Below the pieces are notes generated by a model. It made no database searches. It saw only the letters and a program-made list of their open reading frames with translations, and had not been told where the DNA came from. The position numbers were made by a program, and so were the translations under genes. Of a stretch of 9,287 bases of DNA, positions 1 to 5,994 are shown piece by piece. The DNA lies in NCBI GenBank assembly GCA_028274925.1, contig JAQCNR010000380.1, positions 1 to 9,287 of the forward strand, written 5' to 3'. Within the stretch, counting starts at the first letter, position 1, and each line of letters opens with the position of its first letter. The DNA comes from Halovenus sp. (GTDB taxonomy: Archaea; Halobacteriota; Halobacteria; Halobacteriales; Haloarculaceae).

Positions 1-674
1 ACGAAGTCCTCGCTCATCAGCACGGCGGCGGCAGCGCCGTCGCTCATCGGCGAGCAGTCGTACAGGCCAAACGGTGCACTCACTGTCGGCGCTTCGAGCA
101 CATCTTCGACGTCGATAGCGCGGTTAAATTGCGCGAGGTCGTTCTCGACAGCGTTGGCGTGGTTTTTGACCGCAATGTGAGCCAGATCCTCACGCGTGCC
201 GCCGAACTCCTCGAAGTAGCTGTTTGCCATCAACGAGTACGCGCCCGGGAACGTGACCCCGGCGTTGACCTCATACAGCGCGTCGGCGGCCGCCGAGAGC
301 GCTCTGGTTCCGTCCGCCGTCGAGAGATTTTTCATCCGCTCAGCACCGCCGACGAGGACGACATCTGCCGCGCCGCTGCGGACGTGGTTGACGCCGTAGC
401 GGACTGCAACCCCGCTCGAGGCACAGGCCGATTCGATCCGCGTGGCGGGGGCCGAGATGCCCGCGGCGTCGGCCATCAGCGGCCCCTGGTGGCCCTGTGT
501 CTCGGCAAACTCGCCCATGAAGTTGCCGTAAAACAGCTCTTCGATGGCGTCCGGGGAGACACCAGAGTCGTCGAAGGCTTCGCCGGCCGCCTGCGCGAAC
601 ATATCTCGCGCTGTTCGTTCGGGCGATGAGCCGAATTTCGTCATTCCAACGCCCGCTACGTGGACATCTGTCAC
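1..674 (-). CDS. Thiolase, acetyl-CoA acetyltransferase / SCP-x type (C-terminus beyond window)
   Basis: Read on the minus strand, 224 codons of a thiolase begin with GTG at 674. The N-terminus VTDVHVAGVGMTKFG is typical of archaeal SCP-x-like thiolases. The nucleophile region ESACASSG places the probable catalytic cysteine at residue 84, followed by VVLVGGAERM around residue 105 and YDCSPMSDGAAA near the left edge. The His/Cys motifs of the C-terminal half lie outside the window. The family condenses two acyl-CoAs to a 3-ketoacyl-CoA, or cleaves one, in the cytoplasm. The start codon overlaps the stop of the upstream reductase gene (GTGA), which fixes the start and implies translational coupling. 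A reductase plus thiolase pair suggests 3-hydroxyacyl-CoA metabolism (polyhydroxyalkanoate precursors or beta-oxidation); that is inference. Haloarchaeal thiolases of this type are often encoded beside a small OB-fold (DUF35) subunit, which would lie left of the window. Confidence 0.9.
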   Translation of the reverse strand, partial: MTDVHVAGVGMTKFGSSPERTARDMFAQAAGEAFDDSGVSPDAIEELFYGNFMGEFAETQGHQGPLMADAAGISAPATRIESACASSGVAVRYGVNHVRSGAADVVLVGGAERMKNLSTADGTRALSAAADALYEVNAGVTFPGAYSLMANSYFEEFGGTREDLAHIAVKNHANAVENDLAQFNRAIDVEDVLEAPTVSAPFGLYDCSPMSDGAAAAVLMSEDF

Positions 675-1414
675 CACTCCATCCCTCCGTTGAGTCCGAG
701 TATCTGTCCAGTCATGTATCTTGACTCGTGACTCGCTAGGAAGCGAACGATGCCCGTAATATCTTCGACCTCCGCGAACCGGTCGAGCGGGATACGTTCG
801 AGAATCTGCTCGCGCACACGGTCCGGAACGTCAGCGAGCATATCGGTCTCGACGAATCCCGGCGAGACACAGTTGGCTGTCGAGTCGGCACGAGCCATCT
901 CCAGCGCCATCGTTCGGGTGAAGCCGAAGAGCCCGCTTTTCGTCGTCGCGTAGTTTGCCTGTCCGTAGTTCCCCTGCTGGCCGACAACGCTCGAGATGTT
1001 GATCAGGCGGCCGTTGTTCGCTTCTCGCAGGTCCTCGTAACAGGCTTTCGTACAGTTGAACACGCCCCCGAGGTTGACATCGATAACCTTCTCCCACTGT
1101 TCTTTGCTCATCTTGTCGAAAGTCGTATCCTGCGTAATACCGGCGTTGTTGACCAACACGTCTACGTTGCCAAACTCTTCGCTGACTGCATCGTACATCG
1201 TCTGCACTTCGTCAAACTCCGAAACGTCTGCCTGTGCGACAACCGCTCGTCCCGGTCCCTCTTCGATAACGTCGCGTGCTGCATAGGCTGCGTCTTCGGA
1301 TGACCGGTAGTTGATGACGACGTTTGCGCCGTGTTCGCCCAGTTCTTCGGCGATACCACGTCCAATTCCTCGCGATCCGCCAGTTACTAAGCAAGTTCTA
1401 TCTTCGAGTAGCAT
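671..1414 (-). CDS. 3-oxoacyl-[ACP]/acetoacetyl-CoA reductase, FabG/PhaB-like SDR
   Basis: A 247-aa classical short-chain dehydrogenase. With ATG at 1414 the landmarks fall on canonical positions: TGGSRGIG cofactor loop at 11-18, NNAG at 89-92, catalytic N114, S142, Y155 and K159 (YATTK), and SPGFVETDM after the active site. N35-Y36-R37 after beta-strand 2 suggests NADPH preference. The C-terminus NGGMEW is, from memory, common in haloarchaeal FabG/PhaB proteins. It should reduce 3-oxoacyl thioesters to 3-hydroxyacyl thioesters. An upstream in-frame TTG at 1438 would add 8 residues, but ATG 1414 is preceded by a good Shine-Dalgarno sequence (AGAGGA at 1419-1424) and matches family length. First gene of an operon with the thiolase, whose start overlaps this stop. 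Whether the carrier is ACP or CoA cannot be read from sequence; archaea generally lack bacterial-type fatty acid synthesis, so CoA is more likely. Confidence 0.9.
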   Translation of the reverse strand: MLLEDRTCLVTGGSRGIGRGIAEELGEHGANVVINYRSSEDAAYAARDVIEEGPGRAVVAQADVSEFDEVQTMYDAVSEEFGNVDVLVNNAGITQDTTFDKMSKEQWEKVIDVNLGGVFNCTKACYEDLREANNGRLINISSVVGQQGNYGQANYATTKSGLFGFTRTMALEMARADSTANCVSPGFVETDMLADVPDRVREQILERIPLDRFAEVEDITGIVRFLASHESRYMTGQILGLNGGMEW

Positions 1415-1418
1415 TCTT

Positions 1419-1424
1419 TCCTCT
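1419..1424 (-). promoter_or_regulatory. Shine-Dalgarno site of the reductase gene
   Basis: AGAGGA on the minus strand, with five bases between it and ATG 1414. This is the clearest leader-plus-SD arrangement in the window and decides between ATG 1414 and the in-frame TTG at 1438. Confidence 0.65.
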
Positions 1425-1450
1425 ACTTGACGTTTCAACTGGCAACAACA

Positions 1451-1476
1451 TAAAAATAGTTTATCCTACTATTTTT
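1451..1476 (-). promoter_or_regulatory. Reductase-thiolase promoter with perfect inverted repeat (candidate operator)
   Basis: AAAAATAGT (1452-1460) and ACTATTTTT (1468-1476) form a perfect 9-bp inverted repeat with a 7-base spacer. On the minus strand the proximal arm reads ACTATTTTTA, a plausible archaeal TATA box centred about 42 bp before ATG 1414. This predicts a start site about 15 nt before the ATG, leaving room for the Shine-Dalgarno site. A symmetric site lying on the TATA box is the usual placement for an archaeal repressor operator. The cognate regulator is not in the window. Confidence 0.6.
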
Positions 1477-1515
1477 GCCGAACATTGATTGTACTGCACA
1501 GAGCGACTCAATTTC

Positions 1516-1540
1516 GTAGGTTTTCTTGGAGAAAAACTAC
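1516..1540. promoter_or_regulatory. AT-rich inverted repeat / hairpin in the 1415-1648 spacer
   Basis: GTAGGTTTTC (1516-1525) pairs with GAAAAACTAC (1531-1540) in 9 of 10 positions around a 5-base loop. It lies in a 234-bp gap between two minus-strand genes, about 110 bp downstream of the DUF309 stop and 40 bp upstream of the promoter palindrome. It could be a T-rich terminator for DUF309 or a second regulator site. I see no other clear feature in this gap. Confidence 0.35.
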
Positions 1541-1648
1541 AACTGGCCCATCCAGAGCGGAGAGAACTGGAGCCTGTGAAACGGCTGGCTCAACCGGACG
1601 AGACCGACCCTGCGTTGACTTCACACGGGTCCGAGTGACGGGAGCATA

Positions 1649-2131
1649 TCAGTCCAGCGTATCCGCGTACTCGTAATCCGCTGGCGTAGCTTCAGGGTAG
1701 TTCTCATCCAGCACAATCTGGTACCCGGTCAACACACTCGGGTCATCAAGCGCGTTCGTCAGCGTCGTCCGAACGTCGAGAATATCGACACCGTAGAAAT
1801 CTGCTGGCGGCGCGCGGAGATACTGGAGCGCCGTCTCGAAGAGACTCCGCATTCCATCGTCATCCTGAAAATCGAAGTGCTTGTAGGCGCCCGCCGCGAC
1901 TTGCACCATCCCGCGAGCGAAGGCACTCTCGACGGTCCCACGGCCGTAGTTGTACCACTCGTCCTCGAAACAGTCGTGAGACTCGTGATACGCACCGTCG
2001 TTGAACAGCGCAACGCCGTGGACTGTTGCTCGTCGAAGGGTCGCGTGCTCCCATCGGTTGTCCTCGGCCAGCCATCCCGGCACTGCCTCGGGCGGGCCGT
2101 CGACGCCCTCGGCGTTGGTGTGGTCGTCCAT
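1649..2131 (-). CDS. DUF309 domain protein
   Basis: A 160-aa acidic soluble protein. Residues about 40-86 carry the DUF309 signature: a segment of the form LFNDGAYHESHDCFEDEW (H52, E56 and W59 standing out), then FARGMVQVAAGAYKHF (Q77, Y83, H85). These fit the helical H/E/W and Q/Y/H pattern of the family. Biochemical function is unknown, and I infer none beyond a small all-helical protein. ATG 2131 has GGAG at 2137-2140 on the minus strand. Divergent from the Mrr-like nuclease gene across a 59-bp spacer. The last residues EYADTLD and the usual family length indicate an intact gene. Confidence 0.85.
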   Translation of the reverse strand: MDDHTNAEGVDGPPEAVPGWLAEDNRWEHATLRRATVHGVALFNDGAYHESHDCFEDEWYNYGRGTVESAFARGMVQVAAGAYKHFDFQDDDGMRSLFETALQYLRAPPADFYGVDILDVRTTLTNALDDPSVLTGYQIVLDENYPEATPADYEYADTLD

Positions 2132-2155
2132 TGCGACTCCGTAGGAGGGTGAGAC

Positions 2156-2164
2156 ACTTATTTG
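2156..2164. promoter_or_regulatory. Shared TATA-like element between DUF309 and nuclease genes
   Basis: The only AT-rich patch in the 59-bp divergent spacer is ACTTATTTG. Its centre (about 2160.5) lies about 30 bp from each start codon (2131 minus, 2191 plus), which fits one element driving both directions with very short or no leaders. Assigned by position and composition only. Confidence 0.4.
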
Positions 2165-2190
2165 TGAGTTCAGTCCAACGACGGTAGGTA

Positions 2191-3552
2191 GTGACTATAC
2201 TGGACGAGCTCTCGGGGTTCGAGTTCGAGGACGTGATGGAAGATGTGTTCCGCAATCTCGGCTACGAGAACGTCCGGCAGGCGAGTCGTACGGCCGACGA
2301 AGGCCGCGACATCATTATGGAGGAGACTGTCGACGGACAGCGCCGAACAGTCATCGTCGAGTGCAAGCACACCGATACAGTCGGTCGGCCAGTCGTCCAG
2401 AAACTCCACTCGGCAGTCGCAACCTACGACGGAGCGGGACCGAAACGCGGGATGGTCGCGACGACCGGGCGGTTCACCGGCCCCGCAACCGAGTACACAG
2501 AGAATCTGGCCGAAAGCGGCGACCCCTACCCAATCGAGTTGCTCGACGGCACCGACCTCCGCGAACTGGCCGACGACGTTGGTCTCGACCTCTACAATGG
2601 CCGGATCGAAATTCTCTGTGACGAGACGCTGCGACCGTACGACCCGACCCGCGGCCCCGCGGGCGCAGTCCAGGACGCGTTTCGTGACGTTGAGAATATC
2701 GAGGCCGCGGACCTTCCTGACCCAGAACTGTGGGTGCAGTTCCAGCCAACGGTCACAGTAGACGCTACCGTGAACGCAACCTTCGAGACCAGCGTCGGTG
2801 TTATCCACCAGATTCACAACCGTGACCACCTTGTCGTCGACGCCTCGCGCGACGGCGCGACGACACCACCACCGCCGCTCGCTCGACTAATTTCAGGTAA
2901 CCTCGACCAGCGTATCGAGCTAGATGAAGAGGAGTTCGGCGACGTGTTTACCGAAATCGACGTGGGACGGTTCGGCCAGACTGAAACGGAGTACAAAGAG
3001 TACGCAGTCGACCACCTCCGACGCAAACACACGACGACGGTGACCTACACCGGCGATAACAACGTCACCTACAACAAGGAGTGCGAGCCGAACCAGTCAG
3101 ATATCTCGGTGCAGTCGATAACCGCGAGTTACGTCCCGCGAATCCGAGCGAGCGTAATGTTTGATTCCTACAGTTACCAGTACGAGTACTACGCCGCCGG
3201 GCCATCACGGTGGACAGTCGACGACGGAGTACACCGCTGTCAGCAGTGTGGCGAGACAGACACCGAGCGGTTCACCTACTGTCAGAACTGCCAGAGCATC
3301 AACTGTCCCGACCATATCGAGACCGAACGGCTGGTTGGCGAGCCAGTTTGTACTGGCTGTGCCGTCACCGAGCGGTTCTTCTACAGTCAAAAATACTTCT
3401 ACGACGAGGCGAATCGAGAGCAGTTCCGCACAGAGTACGAGGCGATGCCGGTCTACGAGAAAGCGCTCGAAAACGTGCCGTTGCTCGCGGGAATTGTCGT
3501 CTCGGTAGTTGTCGCCGTGCTGTTCGCGCTGACGAGCACTGGCCTCGTCTAG
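2191..3552 (+). CDS. Mrr-family (PD-(D/E)xK) nuclease with zinc module and C-terminal membrane anchor
   Basis: A 453-aa protein starting at GTG 2191. Residues 5-130 are an Mrr_cat-type restriction endonuclease domain: helix FEFEDVMEDVFRNLGY, then DEGRD with D40, VECK with E57 and K59 (the D-ExK catalytic triad), Q70, and VATTGRFTGPA (89-99). Residues about 150-345 are an unrecognised, apparently beta-rich region. Residues 350-390 carry eight metal ligands spaced C-X2-C-X10-C-X2-C-X4-C-X2-H-X11-C-X2-C. Residues about 428-453 are a single hydrophobic helix ending at the C-terminus, so the nuclease is probably tail-anchored with its catalytic part in the cytoplasm. The family cleaves DNA, often modified DNA (type IV restriction); target specificity is not readable. 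No methyltransferase or partner gene is adjacent. Its stop codon overlaps the stop of the convergent cinA-like gene. Confidence 0.85.
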   Translation: MTILDELSGFEFEDVMEDVFRNLGYENVRQASRTADEGRDIIMEETVDGQRRTVIVECKHTDTVGRPVVQKLHSAVATYDGAGPKRGMVATTGRFTGPATEYTENLAESGDPYPIELLDGTDLRELADDVGLDLYNGRIEILCDETLRPYDPTRGPAGAVQDAFRDVENIEAADLPDPELWVQFQPTVTVDATVNATFETSVGVIHQIHNRDHLVVDASRDGATTPPPPLARLISGNLDQRIELDEEEFGDVFTEIDVGRFGQTETEYKEYAVDHLRRKHTTTVTYTGDNNVTYNKECEPNQSDISVQSITASYVPRIRASVMFDSYSYQYEYYAAGPSRWTVDDGVHRCQQCGETDTERFTYCQNCQSINCPDHIETERLVGEPVCTGCAVTERFFYSQKYFYDEANREQFRTEYEAMPVYEKALENVPLLAGIVVSVVVAVLFALTSTGLV

Positions 3553-4052
3553 GAGGGCGATTCGACGGCTTCGATGAGGTCGGTCAGTGCCTGTCGGGCG
3601 AACTGGTCTTTGTTTTCGAGTCGGTCGCCCTCGAACTCGTAGCGGTGGGCCGACACCTTCTCCTCGCCGTCCTCGAAACAGGCCGTCCCGATGAAAACAG
3701 TCCCGACTGGCTTCTCTGGCGTGCCGCCGCTGGGGCCGGCGATTCCCGTCGTCGAGACGCCCCACTTCGTGCCAGCGTTCTCACGGACGCCACGTGCCAT
3801 CTGGCGGGCAATTTCAGCAGAGACAGCACCGGTCTTTTCCAGCGTGTCGAGTTCAACGTTCAGCAAATCGAGTTTTGCCTCGTTGGAATAGGTGACAATC
3901 GAGCGCTCGAAGAAGGCGCTCGCGCCGGGGATGTTCGTAAACTTCGAGCCGACGAGGCCGCCGGTGCTCGATTCGGCGACGGCGACCATCGCGTCGTCGT
4001 CGGTCAGCGCCGACCCCGCTTGCCGCGCGAGTTCGGTGTCGTCGTCTATCAT
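3549..4052 (-). CDS. CinA C-terminal domain protein (PncC-type nicotinamide-nucleotide amidohydrolase family)
   Basis: A 167-aa stand-alone CinA_C domain. Visible signatures are AESSTGGLVGS at 26-36 and TGIAGPSGGTPEKPVGTV at 102-119, with YSNEAK at 55-60. This is the usual family length, so the gene appears complete. In bacteria the homologous domain (PncC) deamidates NMN to NaMN in pyridine nucleotide recycling; applying that activity here is by homology only. ATG at 4052 is the only sensible start. Divergent from aroA across 87 bp. A weak TATA-like patch (TTTCATTT, minus strand, about 27 bp upstream) would make the transcript leaderless. Convergent with the nuclease gene, with a 4-bp overlap of stop codons. 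Confidence 0.9.
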   Translation of the reverse strand: MIDDDTELARQAGSALTDDDAMVAVAESSTGGLVGSKFTNIPGASAFFERSIVTYSNEAKLDLLNVELDTLEKTGAVSAEIARQMARGVRENAGTKWGVSTTGIAGPSGGTPEKPVGTVFIGTACFEDGEEKVSAHRYEFEGDRLENKDQFARQALTDLIEAVESPS

Positions 4053-4053
4053 A

Positions 4054-4067
4054 CCCGATTATTCGGG
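4054..4067. promoter_or_regulatory. Short inverted repeat in the cinA-aroA spacer
   Basis: CCCGA-TTAT-TCGGG is a perfect 5-bp inverted repeat immediately upstream of the cinA-like start codon. It could be a small hairpin or a protein site. It is short enough to occur by chance. Confidence 0.25.
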
Positions 4068-4139
4068 AGACACCGAAATGAAACCGACGGTCTCGCCCGG
4101 TCCGGCAGTCTCAAGACCCCAGCCACCCACCCGCCTGAC

Positions 4140-5423
4140 ATGGACGTGACGATTTCACAGTCGACGGTCGAGGGCACGGCTCAGGCCCCGCCGTCGAAAA
4201 GCTACACGCACCGCGCGATTCTGGCGGCGGGCTATGCGGACCACACCACAGTCTCCGACCCGTTGCTCAGCGCCGACACGCGCGCAACGATGCGCGCAGT
4301 CGAGGCCTTCGGCGGCACTGTCGAACACGACGAAGACGCCAATCAACTCCATATCGAGGGGTTCCGTGGAAATCCCGAGACACCCGCCGACGTGATTGAC
4401 TGCGCGAACAGCGGGACAACGATGCGGCTCACAACCGCAGCGGCGGGGCTTGCCCCGAACCTGACTGTTCTGACGGGCGACGAATCCCTCCGGTCCCGGC
4501 CACAGGGCGCACTCCTGCGCGCACTCGACCAGTTGGGCGGCCGCGCCGAAAGCACACGCTCGAACGGACAGGCTCCGTTGGTTATCGGCGGTCCAATCAC
4601 CGGCGGCAGCGCGGCTATTCCCGGCGATGTCTCCTCGCAGTTCATCACGGCCCTGCTGATGGCGGGGGCTGTCACCGACGCTGGGATCGACCTGACACTG
4701 CAGACTGAACTCAAATCCGCGCCGTACGTCGACATCACTATCGAAGTGCTTGAGACGTTCGGCGTCAGTGCGCGCCAGACTGCCAATGGCTTTGCTGTCG
4801 GCGGCTATCAGAACTACGACGCTGGCGACGGCTACAACGTGCCGGGCGATTTCTCCTCGATTTCCTACCTCCTCGCGGCGGGCGCACTCGCCGGCGGCGA
4901 GGTCACAGTTCGTGGGGCGTACCCCAGCGCACAGGGCGACAAGGCCATCGTCGACATCGTTCGCGATATGGGCGGCGACGTGTCGTGGGACCAGTCGGCC
5001 GGGGAACTCACCGTCACTGGCAGTGAACTCACCGGGACGGACGTTGACGTGGGGGACACGCCCGACCTGCTGCCGACTATTGCGGTGCTCGGTGCCGCTG
5101 CCGACGGCGAGACACGCGTCACCAACTGCGAACACGTTCGGTACAAGGAAACGGACCGCGTGAGCGCGATGGCCGAGGCACTCACGAAAATGGGTGCGAC
5201 TGTCGAGGAGACACAGGAGACACTCACAATCGACGGTTCTGCGACAGAACTGTCGGGCGCAACTGTCGACGGGCGGGCCGACCACCGGATTATCATGTCG
5301 CTGGCCGTCGCAGGACTGGTTGCGGATGGTGAGACGACAATTACCGGTGCGGAACACGTCGACGTGTCCTTCCCCGACTTCTTCGAGACGATGGCCGACC
5401 TCGGTGCGGTCGTCTCGCGGTAA
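4140..5423 (+). CDS. aroA: 3-phosphoshikimate 1-carboxyvinyltransferase (EPSP synthase)
   Basis: A 427-aa enzyme that joins shikimate-3-phosphate and phosphoenolpyruvate to make EPSP, the sixth step of the shikimate pathway to chorismate. Substrate-binding PPSKSYTHR holds K20, S21 and R25; DCANSGTTMR (87-96) is the PEP loop; R120 lies in SRPQG; VSSQF and the DFSS segment contact shikimate-3-phosphate; D309 (DLLPT) and E337/R340 (KETDR) match the catalytic Asp and Glu/Arg of the family; DHR and the C-terminal SFPDFFETM block close the enzyme. The reading frame is open upstream to 3210, but that part lies antisense to the cinA-like gene. ATG 4140 gives the expected N-terminus (MDVTISQS) and length. 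No other aro genes are next to it. Convergent with the membrane protein gene, with no bases between the stop codons. Confidence 0.96.
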   Translation: MDVTISQSTVEGTAQAPPSKSYTHRAILAAGYADHTTVSDPLLSADTRATMRAVEAFGGTVEHDEDANQLHIEGFRGNPETPADVIDCANSGTTMRLTTAAAGLAPNLTVLTGDESLRSRPQGALLRALDQLGGRAESTRSNGQAPLVIGGPITGGSAAIPGDVSSQFITALLMAGAVTDAGIDLTLQTELKSAPYVDITIEVLETFGVSARQTANGFAVGGYQNYDAGDGYNVPGDFSSISYLLAAGALAGGEVTVRGAYPSAQGDKAIVDIVRDMGGDVSWDQSAGELTVTGSELTGTDVDVGDTPDLLPTIAVLGAAADGETRVTNCEHVRYKETDRVSAMAEALTKMGATVEETQETLTIDGSATELSGATVDGRADHRIIMSLAVAGLVADGETTITGAEHVDVSFPDFFETMADLGAVVSR

Positions 5424-5891
5424 TCACCACCGGACGTAGAGTTTCCTGAAGACGTAGACGCCAGCGAGCAACCAGACTGGCACCCACTGAAACTGCGGAA
5501 TTCCGTCGGCGAGCGCACTGCAGATGATACTGAGGCCCACCAGACTTGGGTACCCCTGCCGAAATAGTCTCGCTGGCGCGGGGTTTGCTAGGATGACGAA
5601 CCGGACGGCCTGCAGGAAGAACACCACGCCAACAAGTCCCACATACGTGCCGAGTTGAGTACTGTCGAACCGACAGCACAGCAGCAGACAACTGAGCGCG
5701 AGTACTGTCAGGACGACGGCAAGCGGTTCGTCAGTCGACAATCGACTCCGGTACTCAACCCAATCGACGACACCGATTACGACCGGCAGGGCCACCAGTG
5801 TAACGACCGCGTTCAGGGCAAGCGCGGCGATGATGCCGAGGAGAAAAGCGACGTACAGAATATCGACAGCCCTCGGTTCCGGCGTAACCAT
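5424..5891 (-). CDS. Small multi-spanning membrane protein, unknown function
   Basis: I do not recognise a family. With ATG at 5891 the product is 155 aa with about five or six hydrophobic segments: roughly residues 9-27, 28-45, 57-71, 78-100, 115-130 and 134-148. These are separated by short charged loops (DWVEYRSR, RLFRQ), and the protein ends in a basic tail (RKLYVRW). This resembles a small integral membrane protein, with no transporter or enzyme motif visible. A GTG at 5927 would add 12 residues. I prefer ATG 5891 because a TATA-like CTATAG (5918-5923) lies about 29 bp upstream, as expected for a leaderless transcript, and would fall inside the longer version. Stop adjoins the aroA stop exactly. 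Confidence 0.7.
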   Translation of the reverse strand: MVTPEPRAVDILYVAFLLGIIAALALNAVVTLVALPVVIGVVDWVEYRSRLSTDEPLAVVLTVLALSCLLLCCRFDSTQLGTYVGLVGVVFFLQAVRFVILANPAPARLFRQGYPSLVGLSIICSALADGIPQFQWVPVWLLAGVYVFRKLYVRW

Positions 5892-5917
5892 CGTCTCTAC
5901 TATACCCCGGGACCCAA

Positions 5918-5923
5918 CTATAG
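5918..5923 (-). promoter_or_regulatory. TATA-like element of the membrane protein gene
   Basis: CTATAG centred about 29-30 bp before ATG 5891 on the minus strand. This spacing supports a leaderless mRNA starting at that ATG. Confidence 0.35.
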
Positions 5924-5963
5924 CCACCGGTTACCTGCCGGCAAGAGCGACCCTCGCCCAAGT

Positions 5964-5972
5964 GACTATGTG
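5964..5972 (+). promoter_or_regulatory. TATA-like element of the 5995 SDR gene
   Basis: GACTATGTG is centred about 27 bp before ATG 5995, consistent with a leaderless transcript. No Shine-Dalgarno sequence is visible before this ATG. Confidence 0.3.
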
Positions 5973-5994
5973 AGCGGCCGCCCAAGATATTCGT

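Noticed and set aside
129..629. Plus-strand open frame of 166 codons
   Set aside because: Antisense to the thiolase, whose motifs (ESACASSG, DGAAA) are clear. The plus-strand product is Arg-rich and resembles no family.
1485..1676. 63-codon plus-strand frame in the DUF309-reductase spacer
   Set aside because: It starts at TTG, is Arg/Thr-rich and not acidic like real genes here, and overlaps the end of DUF309. No ribosome site or family match seen.
2170..2829. 219-codon minus-strand frame
   Set aside because: Antisense to the Mrr catalytic domain; composition is that of a shadow frame.
2191..4052. Multi-gene restriction-modification or other defence operon
   Set aside because: Only the Mrr-like nuclease fits. 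The neighbours are DUF309 (divergent), a CinA domain (convergent) and aroA, with no methyltransferase, ATPase or helicase.
3210..4139. Upstream extension of the aroA frame
   Set aside because: The N-terminal 310 codons overlap the nuclease end and lie antisense to the cinA-like gene. The normal AroA N-terminus begins at ATG 4140.
4155..5357. 400-codon minus-strand frame
   Set aside because: Antisense shadow of aroA in GC-rich DNA; Arg/Cys-rich and unlike haloarchaeal proteins.
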